Source: Saccharomycodes ludwigii (Eukaryota; Ascomycota; Saccharomycetes; Saccharomycodales; Saccharomycodaceae). From it: 64,000 nucleotides of DNA. The position numbers and the translations under genes were made by a program. This document shows, in pieces, positions 20,613 to 31,366 of the stretch. A model generated the notes under the pieces. That model had not been told where the DNA came from, did no database searches, and saw only the letters and a program-made list of their open reading frames with translations. Position 1 is the first letter of the stretch. Each line of letters starts with the position of its first letter. Location: assembly GCF_020623625.1 (NCBI RefSeq), contig NC_060200.1, forward strand, positions 372,001-436,000. Reading direction: 5' to 3'.

Positions 20613-23600
20613 ATGGATCAACAATATATTGCTGAATTAGAACAAACTTTAAGTGTTGTTGTGGTTCCAAACAACGCTAATTTGAAAGATGCCACTAATT
20701 TATTGACAAAAAAATTTTATTCAGAACAAAGAAGTTTACCGGCTTTGATTCACATTTTACAAACCAATCAATCTAATGAATTAAGACAATTAGCTGGTAT
20801 TGAAGCCAGAAAATTAGTTTTCCAATATTGGAAGCAACTAGATATTAATACCCAAAATGAAATTAAAACTTCATTGTTGAACAAAGTGTTTGCAGAACAA
20901 AATAACATGGTTCGTCATTCTATGACTCGTGTTATTGCTGCCATCGGTAATGAAGAGATTGATGAAAAGAAGTGGCCAGAGTTGGTTCCAAATTTGATCC
21001 AAGTTGCCTCTGCTCAAGACCCTCAGGCTAGAGAGACGGCATTGTTTATATTATTCACTTTATTGGAAGGCTTTAATCCATCTTTATCTTTATATAATGA
21101 TGATTTATTAAATTTGTTTTCTATCACTATATCTGAAAACCCAGCTTCCACTTTAGAATCTAGATCTCTATCTGTCCAGTCTGTTAACTTGGTCGCTCAA
21201 TTAATTGAAGAACAAGCTCAAATAGATCAAAACCAGGTGGCTAAATTCACTAGTTTGATTCCATCTGTTGTCGGTGTTTTAGAAGCTGTAATCAAAGCCG
21301 ATGATGCCGTCAATACTAAATTAATTTTCAATTGCTTAAATGACTTTTTGCTATTGGATTCCCAGATGACTGGCAACGAAACTATCATAGATTTAATTAA
21401 ACTAGGTATTCAAATTTCTACTAATGTTCAACTTGATGAAGAGGTTAGGACTTTTGCTATTAGATTCTTAATTTCTGCCTTAAGTTACAGAAAAACTAAA
21501 ATCTCACAAGCCAAATTAGGTCCTGAGCTTACTTTAGCTGCTTTGAAAATTGCTTCTGAGGAAATTGATGTTGAAGAAGAATTAAATAATGAAGATGAAG
21601 CTGCTGAAAATGAGGAGGACACTCCATCCTTATTAGCTATTAGAGTAATTGCATTTGCCTCCTCTGAACTACCTCCATCCCAGGTTACCCAAATTATCAG
21701 TTCTCAGTTAGCTAGCATGTTGCAATCTTCCAACCAGTTTGAAAGAAGAGCCATACTATTAGCTATTTCTGTTTCTGTCACTGGTTCACCAGACTATATT
21801 TTGTCTCAATTAGAAAAGATTGTCCCAGCTACTTTGAATGGTTTGAAGGATCCTTCTCCAATTGTTCAATTAGCTGCTTTAAGATGCATTGTTCAATTAA
21901 CTACTGACTTACAAGGTGAAGTCGCTAAATACCATGAGCAATACCTACCACTGATTATGGCTATCATTGACAATGCTAAAAGCATCGTTATTTATAAATA
22001 TGCTACTACGGCATTAGATGGATTATTAGAGTTTACTGCTTACGAAGACATTAGTAAATATTTGGAACCATTGATGAACAAGTTGTTCCATATGTTGGAC
22101 ACTAACCCATCTTCTAAATTAAAGGCTGCTATTGTTTCTGCCATTGGTTCTGCTGCATTTGCCGCTGGTACAGCTTTCACACCTTTTTTTAAAACCTCTG
22201 TTGAATACTTGACTAAATACATCCAGAACAGTGGTAACATTGAAGGCATGTCGGAAGACGATATTGAGTTAAGAGCTTTAACTTTTGAAAATATTTCTAC
22301 TATGGGTAGGGCTGTTCGTTCCCAAGCTTTTGCTGAATTTGCCGAACCATTAGTCAACTCCGCTTATGAGGCTGTGAAAACAGATTCTGCTAGGTTGAGA
22401 GAATCTGGGTATGCATTCATTGCAAACATGGCTAAGGTATACGGGAAAGATTTTGCTCCATTTTTGAAAACCATTATGCCCGAAATTTTTAAAACTTTGC
22501 AACAAGCAGAGTATGACTTTAATTTTGAAGATGGCGAGGAAGTTGGTGATGGATTGACCGAAGAAGATTTAGTTAATAAGTTTACCGTTAACACTGGTAT
22601 TTCTTATGAAAAAGAAGTTGCTGCTGCCGCTTTGAGTGAACTAGCCATCTCGACTAAAGAAAATTTCTTAGAATATGTTGAGCCATCTTTGGAAATTTTG
22701 AAACAACAAGCTGAAGAATCTTATGGTTTGAAAGAAACTGCATTGAATACTTTGTGGAAAGTTGCAAAAGCCGTTTTACTAACCGGGAATGCCCAAGTTG
22801 AAGATAATTATCCAAAAGGTGTTCCAGCTACTTATTATATTGACACTTCTTCTTTAGCTGTTATTCAAACAGTAAGAGAGACTTGTATTGATAGTTTAGA
22901 AGACGAATTTGAAACTTCTGTTGTTATTGTTGTTTTAGAAGATTTTGGTGAGATGCTAAAGAAATTTGGTGCCATTATTATTGCTGATAGCAACAACACT
23001 TCATATTTAGAAAAATTGTGTTTGACTGTGCTACAGGTTTTAAAAGGTTCACATACTTGTCAAACAATTGATTATGAGGAAGAAGGTCAAAAAGCCGAAC
23101 TGGAAGATCCAGAAGAATTAGACGCTTCTGAAACCGAAGCCACTTTGGTAGACGTTGCTTTGGAAGTTTTGGTTGGTTTGGCTTTTTGTTTAGGCAATGA
23201 TTTTACTAAAATTTTTGAAAATTTTAAACCAACAATTTTCCAATTATTCAACTCTAAATCAAAGAATAAGAGAAGTGCTGCTGTTGGTGCTTTGTCTGAA
23301 ATTGTTTCTGGATTAAAAGAGAGTAACACATACACTCAAGAAATGATGGAAGCTTTAGTCATTAAATTGACCAGTGACAAGAGTCTAGAAGTTAGAGGCA
23401 ATGCTGCATATGGTGTTGGTTTATTAATTCAATATGCCACTTTCGACGTCAGTAGTATATATGAACCTGTATTGAAGGGCTTATACCAGTTATTAAGTAG
23501 TGCTGATCAAAAATCTGCTACTATAGACGATGGTAACGATGATACTAGAGACAATATTGAAGTGGCATACGCTAATGCAACTGGTTGTGTTGCCAGAATG

Positions 23601-23978
23601 ACTTTGAAACATCAAAATTTGATTCCCTTAGAGCATACATTACCAGCTTTGTTAAGCCATTTACCATTGAAGACTGCATTTGAAGAATATACTCCAATTT
23701 TTGAAATTATTTTGAGATTATACTCTGATAATAATGAAGTTATTGTTAGCCAAACTCCAAAAATTATTGAAATTTTTGCTGACGTTTTCAAGAAGGAAAA
23801 CGAAAGAATTCAATTGGAAAATGAATCTACTTTAGGAAGAGAAGAATATATTGAAAGGTTAAAACCATTCAAAGATGATGAGATTAAAGGTAAGGTCGTC
23901 GAATTGCTAAGATATTTAAACACTAAATATGATGGAATTGTTTCTGGTAATCAAGTTTTAGCTCCAGTAATTGCTTAA
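20613..23978 (+). CDS. KAP123: Karyopherin beta Kap123 (importin-4 type)
   Basis: A 1121-residue HEAT-repeat protein, close to the 1113 residues of S. cerevisiae Kap123, with the same opening ([13 protein letters not shown] ... [25 protein letters not shown]). HEAT repeats run throughout (for example [60 protein letters not shown]). Acidic loops occur at about residues 316-340 ([17 protein letters not shown]) and 830-845. Kap123 imports ribosomal proteins and histones H3/H4 into the nucleus, binding cargo NLSs through the inner HEAT helices, FG nucleoporins through the outer face, and Ran-GTP at the N-terminus. It lies next to SWI4 as in S. cerevisiae (YER110C-YER111C). Codon use is more regular than in the Asn-rich genes, fitting high expression. 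Confidence 0.98.
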   Translation: MDQQYIAELEQTLSVVVVPNNANLKDATNLLTKKFYSEQRSLPALIHILQTNQSNELRQLAGIEARKLVFQYWKQLDINTQNEIKTSLLNKVFAEQNNMVRHSMTRVIAAIGNEEIDEKKWPELVPNLIQVASAQDPQARETALFILFTLLEGFNPSLSLYNDDLLNLFSITISENPASTLESRSLSVQSVNLVAQLIEEQAQIDQNQVAKFTSLIPSVVGVLEAVIKADDAVNTKLIFNCLNDFLLLDSQMTGNETIIDLIKLGIQISTNVQLDEEVRTFAIRFLISALSYRKTKISQAKLGPELTLAALKIASEEIDVEEELNNEDEAAENEEDTPSLLAIRVIAFASSELPPSQVTQIISSQLASMLQSSNQFERRAILLAISVSVTGSPDYILSQLEKIVPATLNGLKDPSPIVQLAALRCIVQLTTDLQGEVAKYHEQYLPLIMAIIDNAKSIVIYKYATTALDGLLEFTAYEDISKYLEPLMNKLFHMLDTNPSSKLKAAIVSAIGSAAFAAGTAFTPFFKTSVEYLTKYIQNSGNIEGMSEDDIELRALTFENISTMGRAVRSQAFAEFAEPLVNSAYEAVKTDSARLRESGYAFIANMAKVYGKDFAPFLKTIMPEIFKTLQQAEYDFNFEDGEEVGDGLTEEDLVNKFTVNTGISYEKEVAAAALSELAISTKENFLEYVEPSLEILKQQAEESYGLKETALNTLWKVAKAVLLTGNAQVEDNYPKGVPATYYIDTSSLAVIQTVRETCIDSLEDEFETSVVIVVLEDFGEMLKKFGAIIIADSNNTSYLEKLCLTVLQVLKGSHTCQTIDYEEEGQKAELEDPEELDASETEATLVDVALEVLVGLAFCLGNDFTKIFENFKPTIFQLFNSKSKNKRSAAVGALSEIVSGLKESNTYTQEMMEALVIKLTSDKSLEVRGNAAYGVGLLIQYATFDVSSIYEPVLKGLYQLLSSADQKSATIDDGNDDTRDNIEVAYANATGCVARMTLKHQNLIPLEHTLPALLSHLPLKTAFEEYTPIFEIILRLYSDNNEVIVSQTPKIIEIFADVFKKENERIQLENESTLGREEYIERLKPFKDDEIKGKVVELLRYLNTKYDGIVSGNQVLAPVIA

Positions 23979-24658
23979 AAAAAAGAAAAAAAAGAAAAAT
24001 AAATAAATAAATAAAAAAATAAAAATAAAAATAAAAATAAAAATAAAAATAAAAATAAAAAAAATTACCATTCTTTTATTTTTATTTTTTATTCTGTTGT
24101 TGTGTATAATATTTCCCAGTAAATATACTTTAATTTGTTAATTATATAAGAAATACATTTCTTTAACGAAAGTATATAAATAAGTCACCCTCAATTAAGA
24201 ATAGTACTATATTTTTATGTCTATTAATTTATCATGTGTATGACTTGTGAACTACAATAAATAATACCGCTACCTTGCCTTGGGCCCTTATTGATAAGGA
24301 GAAAAAACATATATAGATTATTTTTTTTTAAATGTGTTTCAGTACCAGTGATAGGTTGAGTTGTACAAAGACTTTTTTTTTTTTTTTTTTTTTTTTTCTT
24401 TCTTTCTCGATTTAACTGGAAATACCGAATATATATATATATTTTTTTTTTTTTTGTTTTCTCTTTTTCGAAATTACGTTAAAAAAAAAATATTTAAAAG
24501 ATCTTCCATTTTTTCGATTTTTTTAATTCTTTTCTCTTTTCTTTACCTTCCTTTTCTTGGTTTTTTTGGTATTCTTTTAATAAATGTTGTGTCTCTAACA
24601 AGGCTTAGGGAATATAGTGACCAAAGATATATATATAGATACAAGTGCCACGACAACT
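23979..24658. other. Spacer between KAP123 and ALG3
   Basis: 680 bp. A pentamer/hexamer A-rich satellite (taaaaa units) fills about 24001-24063 directly after the KAP123 stop. T tracts lie at 24372-24397 and 24443-24455. No gene seen. Confidence 0.75.
24001..24063. repeat. TAAAAA-type tandem satellite at the KAP123 3' end
   Basis: Units of aaat and then aaaaat repeat for about 60 bp starting roughly 20 bp after the KAP123 stop codon. Confidence 0.9.
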
Positions 24659-26212
24659 ATGACAACAAAGGCTATTCCGGATAAATCCCCAGGTGCGGAG
24701 AATAAAGTATCAGCACAGCCTCTCACTTTAAAAAACTTATTATTTGATTTATTAAGCTTAATTAATTATCTACTTTTTGATCCTGAATCTAAATTTATTA
24801 TCATGGCTTTCAGCGTTCTTTTGGAAAGTCTAGCGCTAAAATATATCATATTTAATGTCCCATATACTGAAATAGATTATAAGGCGTACATGGAACAAAT
24901 TTCCATGATAGTTAAGGATGGTGTAACCAATTATGAATTGATCAGAGGAAATACCGGCCCATTAGTTTATCCTGCAGGTCATGTATTAATATATAGAGCT
25001 ATGAATCATTTCACCCAAGGCTTGAAAAACTTAAAGGAAGGACAGATTATTTTTAGGTATTTATACATTTCTACTTTAATGGTTGATTTTGCAATTTATT
25101 TTAGTATTGATACATTACCACCTTGGTGTATCTTATTAGCGTGTTTATCTAAGAGATTGCACAGTATTTATGTTTTACGATTGTTCAATGATTGTTTTAC
25201 TACATTATTTATTGGATTAACTTGTTTAACTTTAATTGTGTTGGTTAAAGTACTAAATAACTCAAGAAAAAATAATTCGTTCATATTAAGTTCCTTTGCT
25301 AGTTTTTTTTTTACGTTTGCAGTCAGTATCAAAATGAACGCTTTACTGTATTTCCCAGGTATATTAATTATATTAGTATGGTGCAATTATCCACACCTAG
25401 ACGATAGAAAGAATAAAAGGATATTTTCGTTTTTAATGTTTACTTTAAAGCTTTTTTTTTACATTGCAGTTATGATCGGTTGGCAAATATTTGTTGCATA
25501 TGATTTCTTAAGTTATTATCCCAAAGAATATTTGCATATGGCATTTCAATTTGATAGAAAGTTTATGTACATATGGTCAATTAATTGGCAATTTGTTAAC
25601 GTTGATTTTTTCAATAGTGATCTGTTTGGGAATATTATGTTATTACTCCATTTAATCACTTTATTTATTTTTATGAATTACAAATGGTTATATTGTATAA
25701 CCTTGGGAAAATGGAAAATGCTATTTAAATTACCAGTGCAATTACTAAAAGGAGAAACTGCTGTCAATTTGTTTCCATTACTAACTGTTAAACATATGGT
25801 TTACGTTTTGGTTACATGTAATTATATCGGTGTAATTTTCAGCAGATCTCTACATTACCAGTTTTTATCGTGGTATCATTGGACAATACCATTATTGGTA
25901 TATTATAGTAGTGGTGCTGACAGTATTAATACTGGTGTTAGTTTTTTAAGTTTGAAGAAAATATTTGTTGCATTAGCATACTATCTCTGGTATTTTTTAC
26001 ATGAATATGCCTGGAATTTGTACCCACCTCAATTGAAAGGAAGTTTATTTTTATTTTCCACAAATTTTATTTTATTAATTACCTGTTTCATTAATTATAA
26101 GCCAGAAGTATTTGCAACAACAATAAATATTACAGATGCAACTAATGATAACGTAATTACTAGGGGTAAGATTAATATAAATAAAGAACACAAGGGTGCA
26201 AAGGAACTATAG
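24659..26212 (+). CDS. ALG3: Dol-P-Man:Man5GlcNAc2-PP-Dol alpha-1,3-mannosyltransferase Alg3
   Basis: A 517-residue polytopic protein. The open frame extends 42 bases upstream but begins with GTG, so I chose the ATG at 24659. Family motifs include YTEIDYKAYMEQ (residues about 68-79), GNTGPLVYPAGHVLIY (about 98-113), SKRLHSIYVLRLFNDCF (about 165-181) and FSRSLHYQFLSWYHWTIP (about 393-410). Alg3 adds the first dolichol-phosphate-mannose-derived alpha-1,3-mannose to the lumenal N-glycan precursor in the ER. Multiple hydrophobic segments fit the GT-C fold. It is somewhat longer than the S. cerevisiae protein (458 residues), with extra N- and C-terminal tails. In S. cerevisiae it is YBL082C, between CDC27 and YBL081W; here it keeps that relative order among the chromosome-II-type genes but lies on the BOI strand. 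Confidence 0.96.
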   Translation: MTTKAIPDKSPGAENKVSAQPLTLKNLLFDLLSLINYLLFDPESKFIIMAFSVLLESLALKYIIFNVPYTEIDYKAYMEQISMIVKDGVTNYELIRGNTGPLVYPAGHVLIYRAMNHFTQGLKNLKEGQIIFRYLYISTLMVDFAIYFSIDTLPPWCILLACLSKRLHSIYVLRLFNDCFTTLFIGLTCLTLIVLVKVLNNSRKNNSFILSSFASFFFTFAVSIKMNALLYFPGILIILVWCNYPHLDDRKNKRIFSFLMFTLKLFFYIAVMIGWQIFVAYDFLSYYPKEYLHMAFQFDRKFMYIWSINWQFVNVDFFNSDLFGNIMLLLHLITLFIFMNYKWLYCITLGKWKMLFKLPVQLLKGETAVNLFPLLTVKHMVYVLVTCNYIGVIFSRSLHYQFLSWYHWTIPLLVYYSSGADSINTGVSFLSLKKIFVALAYYLWYFLHEYAWNLYPPQLKGSLFLFSTNFILLITCFINYKPEVFATTINITDATNDNVITRGKININKEHKGAKEL

Positions 26213-26256
26213 AAAATATACCTGTACTGTCTCATCTTTAGTATATGCACTTTTTC

Positions 26257-26300
<44 letters not shown>

Positions 26301-26747
26301 TGAAAGCTGCTCAATAAATTTATACATATTTGAGATTCTTGTTAAATAACATTTACTGCACTGAATAGAAACGTAACGTATGTTATTTTATTATTTCTTC
26401 GGACTAACCAATTTTTATTCTTTTAATTGTTGTTATTATTTATTCCTATTTCGGTTTCTCGGATAAGTGGATTAAACTTGAACGGATATTCACATCCGTA
26501 GTAGATATATTAGTCGGGTAACCCACCGTACATTATTTATTTATTTATTTATTTTTTCCTTTTATTTTTATTTTTTCCTATTTTTTTTTTCCATAATACA
26601 AAGCACAAACCAGTTTTTATCTTAATTCCATTGTACATTGTCTTGTTTTATTGTTATTATTTGTTTTAAACTTCAAACTGAGAAATATATATATATATAT
26701 ATATATATATTTATTTATTTATTTATTATTTTTGATGGTCAAATAAT
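26213..26747. other. Spacer between ALG3 and FLO8
   Basis: 535 bp. It contains a (TTA)n microsatellite (about 26258-26295), a Reb1-type site at 26515-26521, and (TA)n then (TTTA)n just before the FLO8 ATG. No RNA gene seen. Confidence 0.8.
26515..26521. promoter_or_regulatory. Reb1-type site CGGGTAA upstream of FLO8
   Basis: CGGGTAA (reverse complement TTACCCG) is the seven-base core of the Reb1 general regulatory factor site, about 227 bp before the FLO8 start. Confidence 0.45.
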
Positions 26748-27389
26748 ATGAATAATAATACCAGTATACTTACTCCTAATAATACTTACAATAGTAACAA
26801 CGATAACAATAACAGTAACAAAAATAATAGTTATTACAATACTTTTTATCCAAATCAAATGGATTTTCAGCCGCAAAACCAATCAATTAATGAAGGAAAT
26901 TCAAAAAGGTTTAATAATAACAATACAACTGGCTATAATCAAAGTGATAATACAATTCCAAAGGTATCTTCCTCATCTTCACCGACAATGCCCATAAATA
27001 ACAATAACCATGGATCTCCCCCAATACAACAACAATACAATCCCCGTACATACTCACAAAATACTGGTAACACGAATAACGTTGGTACATCTAATCTTCC
27101 GTCTAATACGAGCACTGGGTTCTCTCGTAACAACATTAAGGATGATGGTAGTACTAGCTTTTTACAACAACAGCAAATACAGATGCAGGATCAGGGTCAT
27201 TTTGTGAATAAAAATATTAACAATATTCCTCAAGTTGTTCAAGAACAAACACAGCATTATCAGCAACAACAGCGGCCTTTTTCTATATTATCTTCACAAC
27301 CTTTACCGAATTCTGTTAACTCACATCAACAATTCCCACATAACCACTACCAACAACAGCAACAACAGCAACAGCAGCAACACCACCAC

Positions 27390-27420
<31 letters not shown>

Positions 27421-27935
27421 TACTATTGCTTCAGCGACAACAGCAGCAGGAACAAGAGCAAGTATTATTATTACAACGATTACAACAACAGCAACAAGGA
27501 CAATCACGGGAGCAATATCCACAACAACAACAGCAACAAGGACAATCACAGGAGCAATATCCACAACAACAACAACAACAACACCAACCATCACTGGAGC
27601 AATATCCACAACAACAACAACAACACCAACCACTGGATCAGTATACACAACCACAACACCACCAACAACAACAGGATTATCAGCCATATCCTCAAGCTTC
27701 TCCTCTAAACAGTACTATTTCTGGTAGTGAATTTGTTTCCAATAATAAGAGTAATAATAATAATAATAACGATAGCGATAACAACAACCACAATAGTAAC
27801 AAGAATAGAAGTAAAAATAAAAAAAGTAAAAATTACAACAACAATACACAAAATACTACTACCAATAATACTACTGCTTATACTAATATCTCCAATAACA
27901 ATGGCAATATCAACTTCGGAATGTTTCCACCAAAT

Positions 27936-28002
<67 letters not shown>

Positions 28003-31000
28003 GGAAAATTACTTCACAAGGTAAAAAATTGATAAACGCTTATATCTATGATTTTTTAGTTAAATCTTCTTTAAATGACACTGCCTTATTATTTAGCAAA
28101 GAAGCACAAATAGAAGAAAATGGTAACAGGCCAATTCCAAATAATGTTGATACTACTAATACTACAAATTCTAGTTCCAAAGATTTGCCTTACTTTAAAG
28201 TGTCCGCAAATGTTCCACAAGGGTTTCTTTATGAATGGTGGCAGATATTTTGGGACATTTTTAATGCTTGTTCTAATAGAGGTGGATCCGAAGTAGCACA
28301 AGAATATTTTAGATCCCAGGCCCTGCGTCAGAAACAAGAAGAATTATATAGAGATGCTGCCATAAAAGTTGCGCATATCCAACAATTGCTTGAACAAAGA
28401 GGCGAATATCATTTAGAATTAATGGAGCAACAAAAATATAATGGTGGTGGATATAATAACAATAGTAATCCTATGTTTAAAAGCTATTTAAATTTAGACA
28501 AAATATATGGACCCACTAATAACAATATGAATATTAATAACACAGCCTTTACTAACACTAATATCAATGATACGAATAATACTATAGAACCTAATGTAGG
28601 TGCTCTTACTCCTAACCATATTGACAATATTTCATCTTTTCAACATATGAATAATACTAATGAGAACAATCCGGGTATACCATCTACTAGCATAAATAAT
28701 AACGTGTTTAACGGTAGGTCAAATACTATTGTTAATAACAATAACAATAACGGAAACTTTGTAACTATGCACAAAACTCCCTTAAAACATATACCAGGTA
28801 ATATGGGTGGTTATCAATCACAATCACAATCGCAATCGCAATCGCAATCACACCCACAATCGCACCCACAACAACAACCAAAACCGCAACCGCAACAACA
28901 ACCCAAACCGCAACCGCAACAACAACCACCACAACAACCAAAGAAACAAGCGCAAAATTATGATTTTTCCGAAAAGGAGTACCAGCACTCTACTACTCCT
29001 AATTTTCCACCACCAAATGGCACCGGTTTTGTTGGGGCCCCTAAGGAGGTTCAACAGGACAATCTTAAGGAAAAATATTTATATACAAATAATTATCAGC
29101 TTCAACAACAGCAACAAACTCGTAACATTGCGTTATCTCCCTTATCACAGTCATCTTCTCGTGTCACATATTCAAATAAACAAAGTTATACTTTTGATGG
29201 TAATAATCCAAGTAATAATAAAAATAAAAATAATAAAGAGAAAATTATGTTAAAGGAAAAGGATAAAAATCAGAACAATACCAACACTGTGAAAAGCAAT
29301 AATGCTACAGCCCCCTATGAGATAAGCAGTCTATATTCTTATCAAAAGCAATTATTAGCAATGGAAAAAAAAAATAAGACAGGGAGCGTAAGTCCAGAAG
29401 TTACTATGAAATCTTCAAATAGCAATAGCAATTTTAACAACAGTTTAGGTGCGAATACATCTAAACATAAGAAACTAGCTATGAAACCTCCATCTAACCA
29501 GTCTCCCTACACTCAGGAAAGATCACCTGATTCTCCAACAAATAAGACTTATTCGAGTACTCCAAATTCCAACATATCCATTAATAATGCTGTGGGTGTT
29601 GATATTAATAGTAATATTGGTAGCAATTTTATAGCAGATGCTAAAAGTGCAACTGGTGAGACTCCTAAAAATATTAATCAAGGATTTACAGGTAGTATAA
29701 CTGGTACTAAGGGACTTAAGAAAAGAAAAGAAAATTTCAAACAACAACAACACCAACAGCAATTATTTACTCAGTCAAAGAGATATCATTCGGCACCGAC
29801 TACACCTTTGAATATTAATAACAATAATGGCAACAAAAATCCCCCTACCAATATCAACAATACGAAAATTAATAACGGTGGACATAATTATAATGTACTT
29901 TCACATTCTTCAGGCAGTGGTTCTCCATTGGGCCATACTCCAAAATCTGCGTTTACTGTACCATCAATACAACATAGGTCAGACAGCTTCGTAGAAAGTA
30001 AAAGTATAAATTTAGAACCAGTCGTTGAATCTTCGAACGAGATTTTGAATCTTTCAAACGGCGGAAATAGCAACAAAAACATAAACAATAATCATGGTGG
30101 CAGCCTCATTAATAAAACAAACGATAGTAACCCAGGAACTTCTGGACTTCATAGTAGTAATAAACCATCCCCTTTAGGCATGTCTGTTAATACAGATTTT
30201 TCTGTTACTGCTTCTTTCTCACTAAATCCAAACCAATTGCATACAAAATTAAAAAAAAATGCATCTACTACAGATCTTCTAACAACAACAAATAAACCCG
30301 ACAACTCGTACCCTCATAATAACAATGACAAGATCAACAAAAACAATGACAAATCAGATGCTAATGATCTGTTAATGGATCATTCAGGGTCTCATCTTCA
30401 TAGCTATGTTCCAGCAAACGTTGCAGTCACAACAAGTAGCGATACTAATGATGACAATGATGATGTCCATACACTAGGTGTTACTGCTACTACAGAACTA
30501 GCCAGTGATCTGCATGTGAAACAGGATTCCATTTTAAAACGTCATGACACAGACACACATATTAGTACAGAAGACGGATTAATCGGTGATAATAAACATA
30601 CGGAAGATGATATCACTGATGCTAACATTAGTAACGTAGACAAAATTATTGGGCATGACGATGACATAGGCATGGTTGAAAGCGGCGACGATGATCCATT
30701 TAATTTAAATGTATTTTTAACACATGGTGATACTGATAATAATGATTTGCTGGACAATCATACCTCTAATAATGGAAAAAAAGATACAAGTGATGATAAT
30801 ACTCAGAAAACTTTAGCTATTGATAATAAGCATAAAAGTAGTCATAAAGATGATAGTGATGTATTAACTGGCATTGGTAGTGATAAAAATGGCCATTCCT
30901 CTAGTAATGTTAGTGGAGCTGATTCTCACCTTCATAACGCTGATGATAATGACAACGATGATGATCATGATTTAGATCATATTTTTGGCTGGTCAGATGA

Positions 31001-31004
31001 CTAA
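26748..31004 (+). CDS. FLO8: LisH transcription factor Flo8
   Basis: A 1418-residue Asn/Gln-rich regulator. The LisH motif lies at about residues 424-456 (KKLINAYIYDFLVKSSLNDT), followed by the Flo8-type extension at about 479-545 (LPYFKVSANVPQGFLYEWWQ ... AQEYFRSQALRQKQEELYRD). Upstream are long Gln tracts (about 200-320) and an (AAT)20 poly-Asn run. The C-terminus is very acidic and ends DLDHIFGWSDD, a plausible activation segment. Flo8 activates FLO11, flocculin and STA genes downstream of cAMP-PKA, pairing with Mss11 through LisH. S. cerevisiae Flo8 is 799 residues, so this version is much expanded by low-complexity sequence. Its place beside KAP123/ALG3 and upstream of GLE2 matches YER109C. 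Another LisH protein (Mss11-like) is less likely given position. Confidence 0.93.
27343..27680 (+). repeat. Gln-rich coding minisatellite in FLO8
   Basis: CAA/CAG runs alternate with repeated blocks of about 42-45 bp encoding a G/H-Q-S-x-EQYP-poly-Q module, seen three to four times between about 27495 and 27650. Unit-number variation between strains is likely. Confidence 0.85.
27939..27998 (+). repeat. (AAT)20 coding microsatellite in FLO8
   Basis: Twenty uninterrupted AAT codons encode poly-Asn directly before the LisH region. Confidence 0.95.
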
Positions 31005-31366
31005 TTATTTTTAATTATTGTATCAACTAATCTCTAATTTGTATTTACTTTAATCTATATATATATATATATATATATATATTCTTAGATTATTCTATTT
31101 GATTTCTGTTGTTATTTTCTATAGATAAGCTAGGTATGAAATAAATAAAATTAGTGAAAGTTTAAGTGAAAAAAAAAAAAAAAAAAGGGGAAAAAAAATA
31201 TTTAACAGATATTTAACATAAATTAAATACTTTCGGAATGCTTAATAAAATTATGACTTGGTTGCAGCTAAGCTCCAAAAAGAAAGCTATATATATATAT
31301 ATAAATTAAAATTTCCAAGCAATAGTATGCATATAGTGCCAACATAATATAGTGCCCATTCTTGCA
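31005..31366. other. Convergent 3' spacer between FLO8 and the unrecognised gene
   Basis: 362 bp between convergent stops, with (TA)n near 31057-31082 and 31288-31303 and an A18 run near 31169-31186. This marks the left edge of the block that separates FLO8 from GLE2. No gene seen. Confidence 0.8.

Noticed and set aside
24617-24658. Fourteen-residue N-terminal extension of ALG3
   Set aside because: It begins at GTG; the first ATG is at 24659.
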